DNA of 29,657 bases from Janthinobacterium agaricidamnosum NBRC 102515 = DSM 9628 (lineage in GTDB: Bacteria > Pseudomonadota > Gammaproteobacteria > Burkholderiales > Burkholderiaceae_D): NCBI RefSeq assembly GCF_000723165.1, contig NZ_HG322949.1, positions 3,365,687 through 3,395,343 of the forward strand. The letters run 5' to 3'. Made by a program: the position numbers and the translations under genes. The notes under the pieces were generated by a model. That model searched no databases. It saw nothing but the letters and a program-made list of their open reading frames with translations, and had not been told where the DNA came from. The first letter of the stretch is position 1; the number at the start of each line of letters is the position of its first letter. Positions 6,950 through 14,968 of the stretch are shown here, piece by piece.

Positions 6950-7173
6950 GCCCTGACCATGGCGGCGCCGGGATCATGCGATAAGGGGTGGGCGACCATG
7001 CAGAATTCCAGCCCTGGATGGTTGGCCGCCAGCGCGCGTATATGGTAGGAGCCAGCGTCGGTCTTGGGGCCGAAAGGCAGGCCGAGAAAGATGCTGCTGC
7101 GGTAGCGGGTTTGCTGCTTTCTGCTGATCAGAAACATCGCAGAATTACGCAAGAAATCGTCCAGGGCCGCCAT
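6877..7173 (-). CDS. Doubtful small hypothetical protein antisense to the 3' end of the RutE-like gene
   Basis: An open frame of 98 codons starts at an ATG (7173) preceded by GGGAG at 6-nt spacing (MAALDDFLRNSAMFLISRK). This is the only gene-like feature in the 254-nt gap between rutE and the TonB-dependent receptor. Its last 24 codons run antisense inside rutE, where the translation becomes low in complexity. I recognise no family. It could be a decayed gene fragment or chance. The ribosome binding site is the only positive evidence. Confidence 0.2.
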   Translation of the reverse strand: MAALDDFLRNSAMFLISRKQQTRYRSSIFLGLPFGPKTDAGSYHIRALAANHPGLEFCMVAHPLSHDPGAAMVRAYSTLTACSKLRRGPRGKVESGSP

Positions 7174-7203
7174 GTCATGCTCCCTTGCAGATGACAATAC
7201 TTC

Positions 7204-9282
7204 CTAGAACCGCGAATTCAAGCCCAGCCACAAGCGCCGGCCCTCATCCACCAGCCAGTTGCCGTTGATGGTGGCGCGCGGCCGGCGGTCGACGTCGACC
7301 ACCTTGTCGCTGGCGTTCAGCAGCGAGGCGTTCAGCGTCAGCGTCTTGCTGATGTTGTAGGTCGCGCCGAGGTCGAAGGTGGTGGCGCCCGGACGCGTGC
7401 GCACGCCGGCGCCGCCATTGCGGTACGCGGCCCAGAACTGTTCGCTGACAACGTTGACGCGCACAAACGACGACAACGCGTCGGCCGGCTGCCAGTCCAG
7501 CTTCAGGTTGGCCGCATGTTTGGGCGTCTTGTCCAGCGGCTGGCCTTTCAGGGAACTGCCGTTGAACGCCATTTCGCCGTCGCTTTCGCGCCTGGAATCG
7601 GTGTAGGTATAGTTACCCGACAACTTCCACGCCTTCGTCAACGGCACTGTCGCGCCGAATTCGAGACCGCGGAGATTCACCTTGGCGATATTGTTGTAGG
7701 TGTACAAAGGCAAGCCGGTCAAGGGATCGTTGCGACCCGCATAGTCGCTGACGATCTTGTCCTTGAAGTCGTTATTGAACACCGTCACGCTGGCGCTGAC
7801 GCCGTCCGGGGCGTCGTAGCGCAAGCCGATTTCCTGGTTGACGCTGGTTTCCGCCTTCAAGTCCGGATTGCCGTACAAAATGCCCGGCATCGACGTCGGG
7901 CCGCCGCTCGAAATTACGTGATCGGCGGAACTCTGGCGCAGGTTGGGCGCGCGGAACGCCTTGGCGACGCCGCCGCGCAAGGTCAGCAGCGGCGACAACT
8001 GGTACACCGCATAGGCGCGCGGATTGACATGCCGGCCATACTTGTCGTCGTGATCCAGGCGCAGGCCGCCGGTCAGCGACAGCTTGTCGGTGACGAAATA
8101 CTCATCCTCGGCGAACAAGGCCCACGACTTGCGCGTGATCGACGCCGGATTGACATGCGTCAGCGGGGTCTTGCCGATGCGGGCCGGACTCTCGGCGGCG
8201 GTGCCATCAAGTTCATTATGCGCATACTGGCCGCCGATTTTCAGGATATTGCTGGTGAACGGCAGCATCGCCTGCGCATCGAGCAGGGTGTTGGTGATCT
8301 TCGGGTTCGACGATGACGCTGCAAAGCCCGCCGGGCCCAGCGTCTTGCTGCTGGCCTTGCCGATTTCCTGATACAGGCTGAGGTCGGTATTGCCGAAAGC
8401 CCAGCGGCCGGCATGGCTGGCCGCCCAATGCGTGCGGGTGTCTTCCGGTACCGTCTGGCTATCGCCGGCCGCCAGCGTTTTACCCGGCGTATAAGTACGT
8501 TTCAAGCGTTCCTGGCCCGCTTCCAGCGTGATGTCCTGGTTGCCGGCCGGCTTGATGGCCAGCTTGGCGCCCAGCGAGCTGGTGTCGGTGCGGGCGGTGC
8601 CGTCGATCACCTGGTCTTCCTGGCGCTGGTTGACGCCGCCATACAGTTGCAGGCCGACCACGTCGTCCTTGAGCGGTCCGGCAAAATAAAAGTCGCCCTG
8701 GTATTGATTGCCCAGGTTGGAGCGGTCTTGTTGGATGGTGCCGGCATTGAGCGCCCCACCCCAGGTTTTTGCCACTTTGCGCGTGATGATGTTGATCACG
8801 CCGCCGATCGCATCGGAACCGTACAGCGACGACATCGGACCGCGCACCACTTCGATGCGCTCGATGGCCGCCAGCGGCGGAATCAGGCTGGACTGGATGC
8901 CGCCGGTGCCGCGCGAGCTGGTTTCGCGGGTGCCCTGGCGCTTGCCGTCGACCAGGATCAACGTGTATTCGCCCGGCATGCCGCGAATCGAAATGTCCTT
9001 GGCGTTATTGTCGCCGCCGACGATGCTGACGCCTTCCAGATGGCTGACGGCGTCCTGCAAATTGCTGAACGGCTGCTTTTCGAGCTGCTCGCGGGTAATC
9101 ACGGTAATCGACGCCGGCGCTTCCTTGATCTGCTGTTCGTAGCCGCTGGCGGTGACCACCACCTCTTTCAAGGCAATTTCGCGCTCGGCCGGCGCCGCGA
9201 CGGCGGCCGGCACGACGCCGCCGCACAAGGCCGGCAATGCCAGCGCATATTGCATGGTACTTTTTTTCAACGTCAACTTCAT
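7204..9282 (-). CDS. TonB-dependent ferric-catecholate siderophore receptor (FepA/BfeA/CirA-like)
   Basis: A 692-residue outer-membrane receptor. A signal peptide (MKLTLKK..., ending AVAAPAE) is followed by the TonB box KEVVVTAS (about 39-46). The plug domain spans about 50-170, with SNLQDAVSHLEGVSI, SIRGMPGEYTLILVDGKRQ and VVRGPMSSLYGSDAIGGVINII. The rest is a 22-strand-type beta-barrel with FRAPNLRQSS, a LYGNPDLKAETSVNQEIGLRY-like region, and a terminal phenylalanine (LWLGLNSRF), as needed for barrel insertion. It should import the ferric form of the siderophore made by this locus. AAGGGAG precedes the ATG. It is the last gene of the minus-strand run, 86 nt after entA, so it may be read through from upstream or have its own AT-rich promoter in that gap. 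Confidence 0.9.
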   Translation of the reverse strand: MKLTLKKSTMQYALALPALCGGVVPAAVAAPAEREIALKEVVVTASGYEQQIKEAPASITVITREQLEKQPFSNLQDAVSHLEGVSIVGGDNNAKDISIRGMPGEYTLILVDGKRQGTRETSSRGTGGIQSSLIPPLAAIERIEVVRGPMSSLYGSDAIGGVINIITRKVAKTWGGALNAGTIQQDRSNLGNQYQGDFYFAGPLKDDVVGLQLYGGVNQRQEDQVIDGTARTDTSSLGAKLAIKPAGNQDITLEAGQERLKRTYTPGKTLAAGDSQTVPEDTRTHWAASHAGRWAFGNTDLSLYQEIGKASSKTLGPAGFAASSSNPKITNTLLDAQAMLPFTSNILKIGGQYAHNELDGTAAESPARIGKTPLTHVNPASITRKSWALFAEDEYFVTDKLSLTGGLRLDHDDKYGRHVNPRAYAVYQLSPLLTLRGGVAKAFRAPNLRQSSADHVISSGGPTSMPGILYGNPDLKAETSVNQEIGLRYDAPDGVSASVTVFNNDFKDKIVSDYAGRNDPLTGLPLYTYNNIAKVNLRGLEFGATVPLTKAWKLSGNYTYTDSRRESDGEMAFNGSSLKGQPLDKTPKHAANLKLDWQPADALSSFVRVNVVSEQFWAAYRNGGAGVRTRPGATTFDLGATYNISKTLTLNASLLNASDKVVDVDRRPRATINGNWLVDEGRRLWLGLNSRF

Positions 9283-9368
9283 GTTATAGAACTCCCTTGC
9301 AGTTTGGATGAATATCTTTTTAATACATTTTTATGAATCCAGGCCCGCTCCAGCCGAGCCCAGATGAG

Positions 9369-10157
9369 CTAGGCGCCGAGCGTGGCGCCGCCGTCCACGC
9401 ACAGCTCATGCATCGTGATATGGCGGGCCCGTTCGGACGCCATGAACATGACGGCATCGGCGATGTCGGCGGCATCGGCGATGCGGCGCAGCGGGATGCC
9501 GAGCCGGAACTGCTGCAGCGACCCGTCGATGATCGCCTGCTTGTGGGCGTCGCTGGTCCATAGCTGGCGCTGCATCGCGGTATCGGTCGATCCCGGCGAC
9601 ACCACGTTGCAGCGGATGCCGTGCGGCGCCAGTTCCAGTCCCAGGCAGCGCGTGAAATGCGCCGACGCCGCCTTGGACGCGGCATACGCCGCCATCTGCT
9701 GGCGCGGCACCGCCGACGCGTTCGACGCCACCGTGACGATCACGCCGCGCCGGCGCGGCACCATGCGGCTGGCGACGGCCCGGCACAGGCGGAACACGCC
9801 GCCGACATTGACGCTGAAGGTCCGTTCCCAGTCGGCGTCGCTGCAATCGAGCGCGGCGCCTGGCCGCAAGATGCCGGCGGCATTGACCAGCACTTCCACC
9901 GGTCCCAGCTCTTGCTCGACGCGCGCCACCGCCGCGTTCACCGCCGCGCTGTCGGCCACGTCGACCGCCAGCGCCAGCAGCGGCGCGCCGCTGCCGGCCA
10001 GCGCCTGCGCCTGTTGCTCCAGCGCGGCCGGCTGGACATCGAACAGCGCCAGCCGGGCGCCCTGCAGCGACATCGCCTGCGCGACCGCCGCGCCGATGCC
10101 TTGCGCCGCGCCGCTAATGAGCACGACCTTGCCTTGAAATTCCATATGACGTTCCAT
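9369..10157 (-). CDS. entA: 2,3-dihydro-2,3-dihydroxybenzoate dehydrogenase
   Basis: A 262-residue short-chain dehydrogenase that oxidises 2,3-dihydro-DHB to 2,3-dihydroxybenzoate with NAD+. The Gly-rich cofactor motif (ISGAAQGIG, about 14-22), the NAAG motif (about 87-90), the catalytic YAASK (about 156-160) and the PGSTDTAMQ loop are present. The first ATG (10157) overlaps the stop of fepC as TAATG and follows AAGGAAAG, so I prefer it over the internal ATG four codons later, which matches the usual family start. The assignment as EntA rather than a generic SDR rests on the surrounding entB/C/E genes and on overall similarity. It is separated from entCEB by the NRPS and transport genes, unlike the E. 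coli order. Confidence 0.9.
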   Translation of the reverse strand: MERHMEFQGKVVLISGAAQGIGAAVAQAMSLQGARLALFDVQPAALEQQAQALAGSGAPLLALAVDVADSAAVNAAVARVEQELGPVEVLVNAAGILRPGAALDCSDADWERTFSVNVGGVFRLCRAVASRMVPRRRGVIVTVASNASAVPRQQMAAYAASKAASAHFTRCLGLELAPHGIRCNVVSPGSTDTAMQRQLWTSDAHKQAIIDGSLQQFRLGIPLRRIADAADIADAVMFMASERARHITMHELCVDGGATLGA

Positions 10158-10984
10158 TACTTTCCTTGATTGATTAATCTGAGCTGGCGGGATTGCTCCA
10201 GCGGCGCCGCCGGCACCACCACCGGCGCGCCGTCGCCCGGCGCCGACAAGACGTCGGCGTCGACTTGATACAGTTGCCGCACCAGTTGCGGCGTGACGAT
10301 CTCGCGCGCCGCGCCGCTGGCCAGCACCCGGCCGTCGCGCAGCGCCACCAGCGTGTCGGCATAACGCGCCGCCGCCATCAGGTCGTGCAGCACCATCACC
10401 ACGCCGCGTCCGGCCGCCGCCAACTGGCGGATGCGGTTGAGCACATCGACCTGGTGGCCCAGGTCGAGCATGCTGGTCGGCTCATCGAGCAACAGCAGCG
10501 GCGTCTCTTGCGCCAGCACCATCGCCAGCCAGCAACGCTGGCGCTGGCCGCCGGATAACTGTTCCAGCGGACGCTGCGCCAGCGCCGTCACATCGGCCGC
10601 CTGCATCGCCTCGCGCACCGCCCGTTCATCGTCGGCCGACCATTGCCGCAGCAAGCCCTGGTGCGGATGGCGGCCATAAGACACCAGGCCGGCGACGCTG
10701 ATGCCTTCCGGCGCTTGCGGCGCCTGCGGCAGCAAGGCCAGGCGCCGCGCCGCCTGCTGCGGACGCATCCGCCACAAGTCGTCGGCCCCGAGCCGAACGC
10801 TACCCTGGCTCGGCTGGTGCAGCCGCGCCATGCAGCGCAGCAAGGTCGACTTGCCGCAACCGTTGGGGCCGACGATCACCGTCACCTTGCCCGGCTCGAT
10901 GGACAAATCGATGCCGTGCAATACCGGCGTTTTTTGATGGCAGGCATGCAGATCCCGCACCGTCAGTGTCTGTTGATCCTTCAT
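10157..10984 (-). CDS. fepC: Ferric-siderophore ABC transporter ATP-binding protein
   Basis: A 275-residue ABC ATPase of the FecE/FepC type. Walker A GPNGCGKST (39-47), Q-loop LLPQ, signature LSGGQRQR (143-150), Walker B LLLLDEPT (163-170) and switch His200 are all intact. It would energise the FepDG permease at the inner membrane. I chose the ATG at 10984, where TGATG overlaps the fepG stop by one base and AAGGAA sits six bases upstream. A GTG one codon earlier is possible. Its own stop overlaps the entA start. Confidence 0.95.
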   Translation of the reverse strand: MKDQQTLTVRDLHACHQKTPVLHGIDLSIEPGKVTVIVGPNGCGKSTLLRCMARLHQPSQGSVRLGADDLWRMRPQQAARRLALLPQAPQAPEGISVAGLVSYGRHPHQGLLRQWSADDERAVREAMQAADVTALAQRPLEQLSGGQRQRCWLAMVLAQETPLLLLDEPTSMLDLGHQVDVLNRIRQLAAAGRGVVMVLHDLMAAARYADTLVALRDGRVLASGAAREIVTPQLVRQLYQVDADVLSAPGDGAPVVVPAAPLEQSRQLRLINQGK

Positions 10985-12060
10985 CACATTTCCTTGTTCC
11001 GCTCACTCAGTAACAGCCACAGCAGGAAAGGCCCGCCCAGCAGGTTGCAAATCACGCCGACCGGCAATTCGGCCGCGCTCAGCAGCACCCGTCCCAGCGT
11101 GTCGGCGCCGCTCACCAGCAAGGCGCCGACCAGCGCCGCGCTGAACAAGGCGATGCGGCCGCCGCCGACCAGCCGTTCGGCGACAAACGGCGCCGCCAGC
11201 GCGACAAAGGCGATCGGCCCGCACACGCCGACCGCCAATCCCGCCAGCAGCACCGCGGTCAGCAGCGCCTGCCACTGGGTGGTCCTGACCGGCAGGCCGA
11301 GGCTGCCGGCAATCTCCAGGTCGAAGCGCAGCAGCGCCAGCCGCCGGCTGCACAGCAACGTCAGCGGCAGCAACAGCAGCAAGCCGGCCGCCAGCGGCGC
11401 CGCGGCGGCGTATCCACGGCCGTTCAGGCTGCCGATGCTCCATGCATACAGCGCGCTGGCGTGCATCAGTTCCTGGCGCGACAACGCCAGCTCGGTCACC
11501 GCGCGCAACAGGCTGGCCAACGCCAGGCCGACGATCAGCAGGCGCTGGCCGCGCCGTCCCAGGTTGCCGGCAGCGATCAGCAACAGCACGACCGCGCCCA
11601 GCGCGCCCAAGGGGCCGACCCACCACGGACCGAACATGCCGCTGGCGCTGCCGATCAGCGCGACGAACACGCCCAGCGTGGCGCCGTCGGCCACGCCCAG
11701 CAAATCCGGCGTCGCCAGCCGGTTGCGGGTCAGGGCCTGGACCAGGCAGCCGGCCAGCCCTAGCGCCATGCCGGCCAGCAGACCGACCAGCAGCCGCGGC
11801 AAACGGAATTCCAGCACCAGCAATTGCATGCCCGGTGCGCCCTCGCCGCGCAGCAGCGCCAGCAATTGCTGCGGCGAAATCCAGCTCGAACCGGCCATCA
11901 GGCCCAGCCCGACAGTCGCGGCCAGCAACAGGCACAGGACGCCGGTCACCCACAGCGAACGGCCGGCATACAGCAGCGAAACACCGCCGCGCCGCCATGC
12001 ATGCAAGCCAGGCTCCAGCGGCGCCGGCAGCTCCTTGCTTACGGCAAACGGCGCGCTCAC
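10984..12060 (-). CDS. fepG: Ferric-siderophore ABC transporter permease, FecCD family (second subunit)
   Basis: About 358 residues with many hydrophobic helices, typical of FecCD/BtuC permeases. Family landmarks include LRLPRLLVGLLAGMALGLAG-like RLPRLLVGLLAG (about 87-98), ALTRNRLATPDLLGVADGA, the central YAWSIGSLNGRGY, and GPIAFVALAAPFVAERLVGG near the C-terminus, the region that contacts the ATPase. I prefer the GTG at 12060 because it overlaps the fepD stop as GTGA and is preceded by GGAG at 8 nt. A GTG seven codons earlier is the alternative. It is longer at the N-terminus than FepD, with a cytoplasmic extension before the first helix. Confidence 0.9.
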   Translation of the reverse strand: MSAPFAVSKELPAPLEPGLHAWRRGGVSLLYAGRSLWVTGVLCLLLAATVGLGLMAGSSWISPQQLLALLRGEGAPGMQLLVLEFRLPRLLVGLLAGMALGLAGCLVQALTRNRLATPDLLGVADGATLGVFVALIGSASGMFGPWWVGPLGALGAVVLLLIAAGNLGRRGQRLLIVGLALASLLRAVTELALSRQELMHASALYAWSIGSLNGRGYAAAAPLAAGLLLLLPLTLLCSRRLALLRFDLEIAGSLGLPVRTTQWQALLTAVLLAGLAVGVCGPIAFVALAAPFVAERLVGGGRIALFSAALVGALLVSGADTLGRVLLSAAELPVGVICNLLGGPFLLWLLLSERNKEM

Positions 12061-13100
12061 AAGGCCGCTCCGCTGTGCCACGCCTTCGAGCGCGCCAGCC
12101 AGATCAGCAGCGGCGCGCCGGCCAGCGCGGTCATCACGCTGATCGGCGTTTCAAACGGCTGCACCGCCAGCCGCGCCGCCAGGTCGGCGGCCAGCAGCAA
12201 GGCCGCCCCCAGCCACGCGGCGGCCAGCAGTTGCGGCGCCAGGCCGGCCTGGCGCACCAAAAAACGCGCCAGGTAAGGCGCCAGCAAGCCGAGAAAGCCG
12301 ATCGGCCCGGCCAGCGCCACCGCGCTGCCGGTCAGCAAGGTGACGCTGGCCGCGACGCCGAGCCGCACCGGCAGCGGCCGGTGTCCCAGCGAGCGGGCCA
12401 TGTCGTCGCCCAGCAGCAGCGCCGACAGCGGGCGCACCAGCAGCAGCGCGCAAGCGCCGCCGGCCAGCACCACCGGCGCGGTCCACAGCACCATGTCCGG
12501 CGTGATGCCGGCCAGCGAACCGAGCACCCAGAAACGGTACTGGTCGTAACCGGCCGGCTGCGACAGCAGGATCGCCGAGCTGATGCCGATGAAGGTGGCG
12601 CCGAGCGCGACGCCGGCCAGCACCAGCCGCAGCGGCGCCGCGGCGTGGCGGCCGGTCTGCGCCACGGCCAGCACGCAGGCGTTGCCGAGCAAGGCGCCGA
12701 GTCCGGCCCACAGCAGATAGGCCGGGCCATTTTCGGCGCCGGCCCAGGCGATCCCGACCACCACGCCCAGCGCGGCGCCGGCATTCACGCCAAGCAGGCC
12801 GGGTTCGGCCAGCGGGTTGCGGGTCACGGTCTGCATCAGCATGCCGGCCAGGCCGAGCGCGGCGCCGACCAGCAGCGCCGCCGCCATGCGCGGCAGGCGC
12901 AGGCTCAGCAGCACCATCCGCACTTGTCCATCGGCGCGCGCGCCGGCGTCGCCCAGCACAAACGCCAGCGCGCGTGCCGGTTCGAGGTCGCCGGCGCCGG
13001 CCAGCAGCGAGGCCAGCGCCAGCGCCGGCAGCGACAACAGCAAGGCCAGCAGGCAGGCCCGGCGCGGCAGCGGACGCGCTAGCGCCCGCTGCACAGACAC
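12057..13100 (-). CDS. fepD: Ferric-siderophore ABC transporter permease, FecCD family (first subunit)
   Basis: A 347-residue FecCD-type permease with about ten predicted membrane helices. Typical segments are LRLPRMAAALLVGAALGLAG-like RLPRMAAALLVG (about 67-78), QTVTRNPLAEPGLLGVNAGA, FWVLGSLAG, and GPIGFLGLLAPYLARFL, the coupling-helix region. The start is a GTG at 13100. A second GTG two codons on has a better-placed GGGG, so the exact start is uncertain. It is 48 nt after fepB and overlaps fepG by 4 nt. It should pair with FepG as a heterodimer. Confidence 0.9.
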   Translation of the reverse strand: MSVQRALARPLPRRACLLALLLSLPALALASLLAGAGDLEPARALAFVLGDAGARADGQVRMVLLSLRLPRMAAALLVGAALGLAGMLMQTVTRNPLAEPGLLGVNAGAALGVVVGIAWAGAENGPAYLLWAGLGALLGNACVLAVAQTGRHAAAPLRLVLAGVALGATFIGISSAILLSQPAGYDQYRFWVLGSLAGITPDMVLWTAPVVLAGGACALLLVRPLSALLLGDDMARSLGHRPLPVRLGVAASVTLLTGSAVALAGPIGFLGLLAPYLARFLVRQAGLAPQLLAAAWLGAALLLAADLAARLAVQPFETPISVMTALAGAPLLIWLARSKAWHSGAAL

Positions 13101-13148
13101 CCCGCGCGGCAGCCGTCAAACACTGTCAAGGATAAGGTCATGATGGCC

Positions 13149-14084
13149 TCAAGACTTGTCGAGCATGGCTTTTTCGATGTCGTTCAAGACCTCCAGCGCC
13201 GCCAGCGGACCGCCGGGGCTGGTCCACAGCGTGCCGTCGACCGCCACCATATGGCCCTTGCGCACCGCGCCCAGCTGGCGGAAAGCGGGACTCTGGCGCG
13301 CCGCCGCCAGCGCGTCGTTGGCCTGGCTGGTATTGAGCGTGCCGACGAACAGCCAGTCGGCGTCGATGCGCGGCAACGCTTCCAGGCTCAACGGCGGCGA
13401 ATGGGCCACCCCGGCCTGCATCTGCGCCGCCGGCCGGCGCAATTTGACGTCGGCCAGCACCAGGCTGGCGAAGGCGTCCTTCAGCATGTAGGCCGGCCCC
13501 TGCGGATTCCAGCGCACCACGCTGACGGTGCTGTCGGCCTGTCCGCCCAGCCGGGCGCGCACGCTGTCGGCGCGGCGCTGATAGGCGGCCAGCACCGCTT
13601 CCGCCTCGGCGTCGCGGCCGACCATCGCGGCGATGCGGCGCAGCGCCACTTGCCAGCTTTCGCCCTGCCGGTAGCTGACCGCCGTCGGCGCGATCTTGCC
13701 CAGTTGCGCCAGCAATTGCGGGTCGGGCATGCTGCCGACCAGGATCAGGTCCGGCTGCGCGGCGATCACCAGGTCGAGCACCGGGCTGCCGAAGCCGCCG
13801 ACGCTGGCGATGCCATGGACGGCGTTGCCGAGGTAGCGCGGCATCGCGGCCTGGCCGCGGCCATTGGTCGCGCCGACCGGCTTGAGCTTGAGCGCCAGCA
13901 GCGAATCGAGGTCGATCTCGGACAGCGCCAGCACGCGTTGCGGCTGGGCCGGCAACAGCACCGTGCGGCCGGCCGCGTCGACCACGCTGCGCCCGGCGGC
14001 CACGGCGGAAAAAGACAGCAAGGCAAGCGCCAGCGCCAGCAATGCAGTACGTATCATCGAAATCGGGTGATGGCTGGAATTCAT
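13149..14084 (-). CDS. fepB: Periplasmic ferric-siderophore-binding protein
   Basis: A 311-residue class III periplasmic binding protein (FepB/FhuD/BtuF fold). A signal peptide is clear: a short polar n-region, MIRTALLALALALLSFSA, then an AVAAG cleavage region. No lipobox cysteine follows, so the protein should be free in the periplasm. The mature part has VVDAAGRTVLLPAQPQRVLAL-type opening residues, DLVIAAQPDLILVG, and a terminal WTSPGGPLAALEVLNDIEKAM, as usual for the family. It should carry the ferric siderophore from the receptor to FepDG. The start ATG overlaps the stop of the SIP gene (ATGA). Confidence 0.9.
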   Translation of the reverse strand: MNSSHHPISMIRTALLALALALLSFSAVAAGRSVVDAAGRTVLLPAQPQRVLALSEIDLDSLLALKLKPVGATNGRGQAAMPRYLGNAVHGIASVGGFGSPVLDLVIAAQPDLILVGSMPDPQLLAQLGKIAPTAVSYRQGESWQVALRRIAAMVGRDAEAEAVLAAYQRRADSVRARLGGQADSTVSVVRWNPQGPAYMLKDAFASLVLADVKLRRPAAQMQAGVAHSPPLSLEALPRIDADWLFVGTLNTSQANDALAAARQSPAFRQLGAVRKGHMVAVDGTLWTSPGGPLAALEVLNDIEKAMLDKS

Positions 14085-14968
14085 GGTGTGGTTTCCTCGA
14101 TGTTGGGGGTGGGGGCGGCGGCGTCTTCGGCCAGTTCGAACGCATCCATGATGCGGTGCCGCTCGGCGTGATAGGCCTCTTCGGTGTGTTCATCCTTCCA
14201 GTAAGGCACCGCGTACATGGCGCGGCGCGGCACGCCGCGCTCCTTCAGCAGGTATTCGCGCAGCAGCACCGTTTGCGTGCTTTCGCCGGCCAGCGTCACC
14301 GAGACCGGGCCGGCCGGCCAATCGAGCGCGCGCACCTGCTCCAGCAGCAGCGTGCTGGTCCCGGCCGGCGCGCCCTGGCGCGACAGCCAGCGCACGGCAA
14401 TGCCGGGCGGATGGCGCAACGGCTGGATTTCGCCGGGATCCGGCACTTCGATCAGCGCGTCGCCGCGGGCATCGGCCGGCAAGGCGCGCAGCACCGCCGC
14501 CAGCGCGGCGAACGCGCTCGGATCGCCCAGCAGCAGGTAATAGCCGGCCTGCGGCAGGAAGCGCGGCGGCCCGCCCGGTCCGGCCACCCCGACCGCCGTG
14601 CCGGGCACCGCATGCAAGGCCCAGCTGGACGCCGGGCCGTTATCGCCATGCAGCACGAAATCGATGTCCAGCTCGCCGGCCGCGGCGTCGTGGCGGCCTA
14701 CCGTGTAGGTGCGCGCGATCGGCCGCACGTCGTCGGGCGGCCACACCGGGCCGTCCGGCCCCAGCGTCGGCAAGACCGGTTCGGCCTGGCCGGGACGCGG
14801 CAGCAGCAGCTTGATGTGGGCGCCGTCGCTATGCGGCGGGAAGCCGGCCAAGGCCGGGCCGGCCAGCGTGATGCGCCGCATATGCGGCGTCAGTTGCAGC
14901 GTGCGCCGCACGCGCAGCATGCGCGGCGGCGTGCGCGCCGGTGCGCCGGTCGCAGGGGTGTCACTCAT
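14081..14968 (-). CDS. Siderophore-interacting protein (SIP/ViuB-type FAD ferric reductase)
   Basis: A 295-residue protein of the SIP family. The FAD-binding beta-barrel holds the motif RTYTVGRHD (about 86-94) and the family segment DFVLHGDNGPASSWA (about 103-117). A NAD(P)H-binding-like C-terminal domain follows (YLLLGDPSAFAALAAVLRALP, then TLAGESTQTVLLREYLLKERG). Such proteins (ViuB, YqjH) reduce Fe(III) from catecholates in the cytoplasm without breaking the ligand. This is informative here because no Fes-type esterase is seen in the locus. The start ATG overlaps the NRPS stop (ATGA). Confidence 0.9.
   Translation of the reverse strand: MSDTPATGAPARTPPRMLRVRRTLQLTPHMRRITLAGPALAGFPPHSDGAHIKLLLPRPGQAEPVLPTLGPDGPVWPPDDVRPIARTYTVGRHDAAAGELDIDFVLHGDNGPASSWALHAVPGTAVGVAGPGGPPRFLPQAGYYLLLGDPSAFAALAAVLRALPADARGDALIEVPDPGEIQPLRHPPGIAVRWLSRQGAPAGTSTLLLEQVRALDWPAGPVSVTLAGESTQTVLLREYLLKERGVPRRAMYAVPYWKDEHTEEAYHAERHRIMDAFELAEDAAAPTPNIEETTP

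Noticed and set aside
11442..13082. 546-codon plus-strand open frame opposite the fep permeases
   Set aside because: Antisense to two FecCD permeases. Extremely Arg/Gln/Pro-rich translation.
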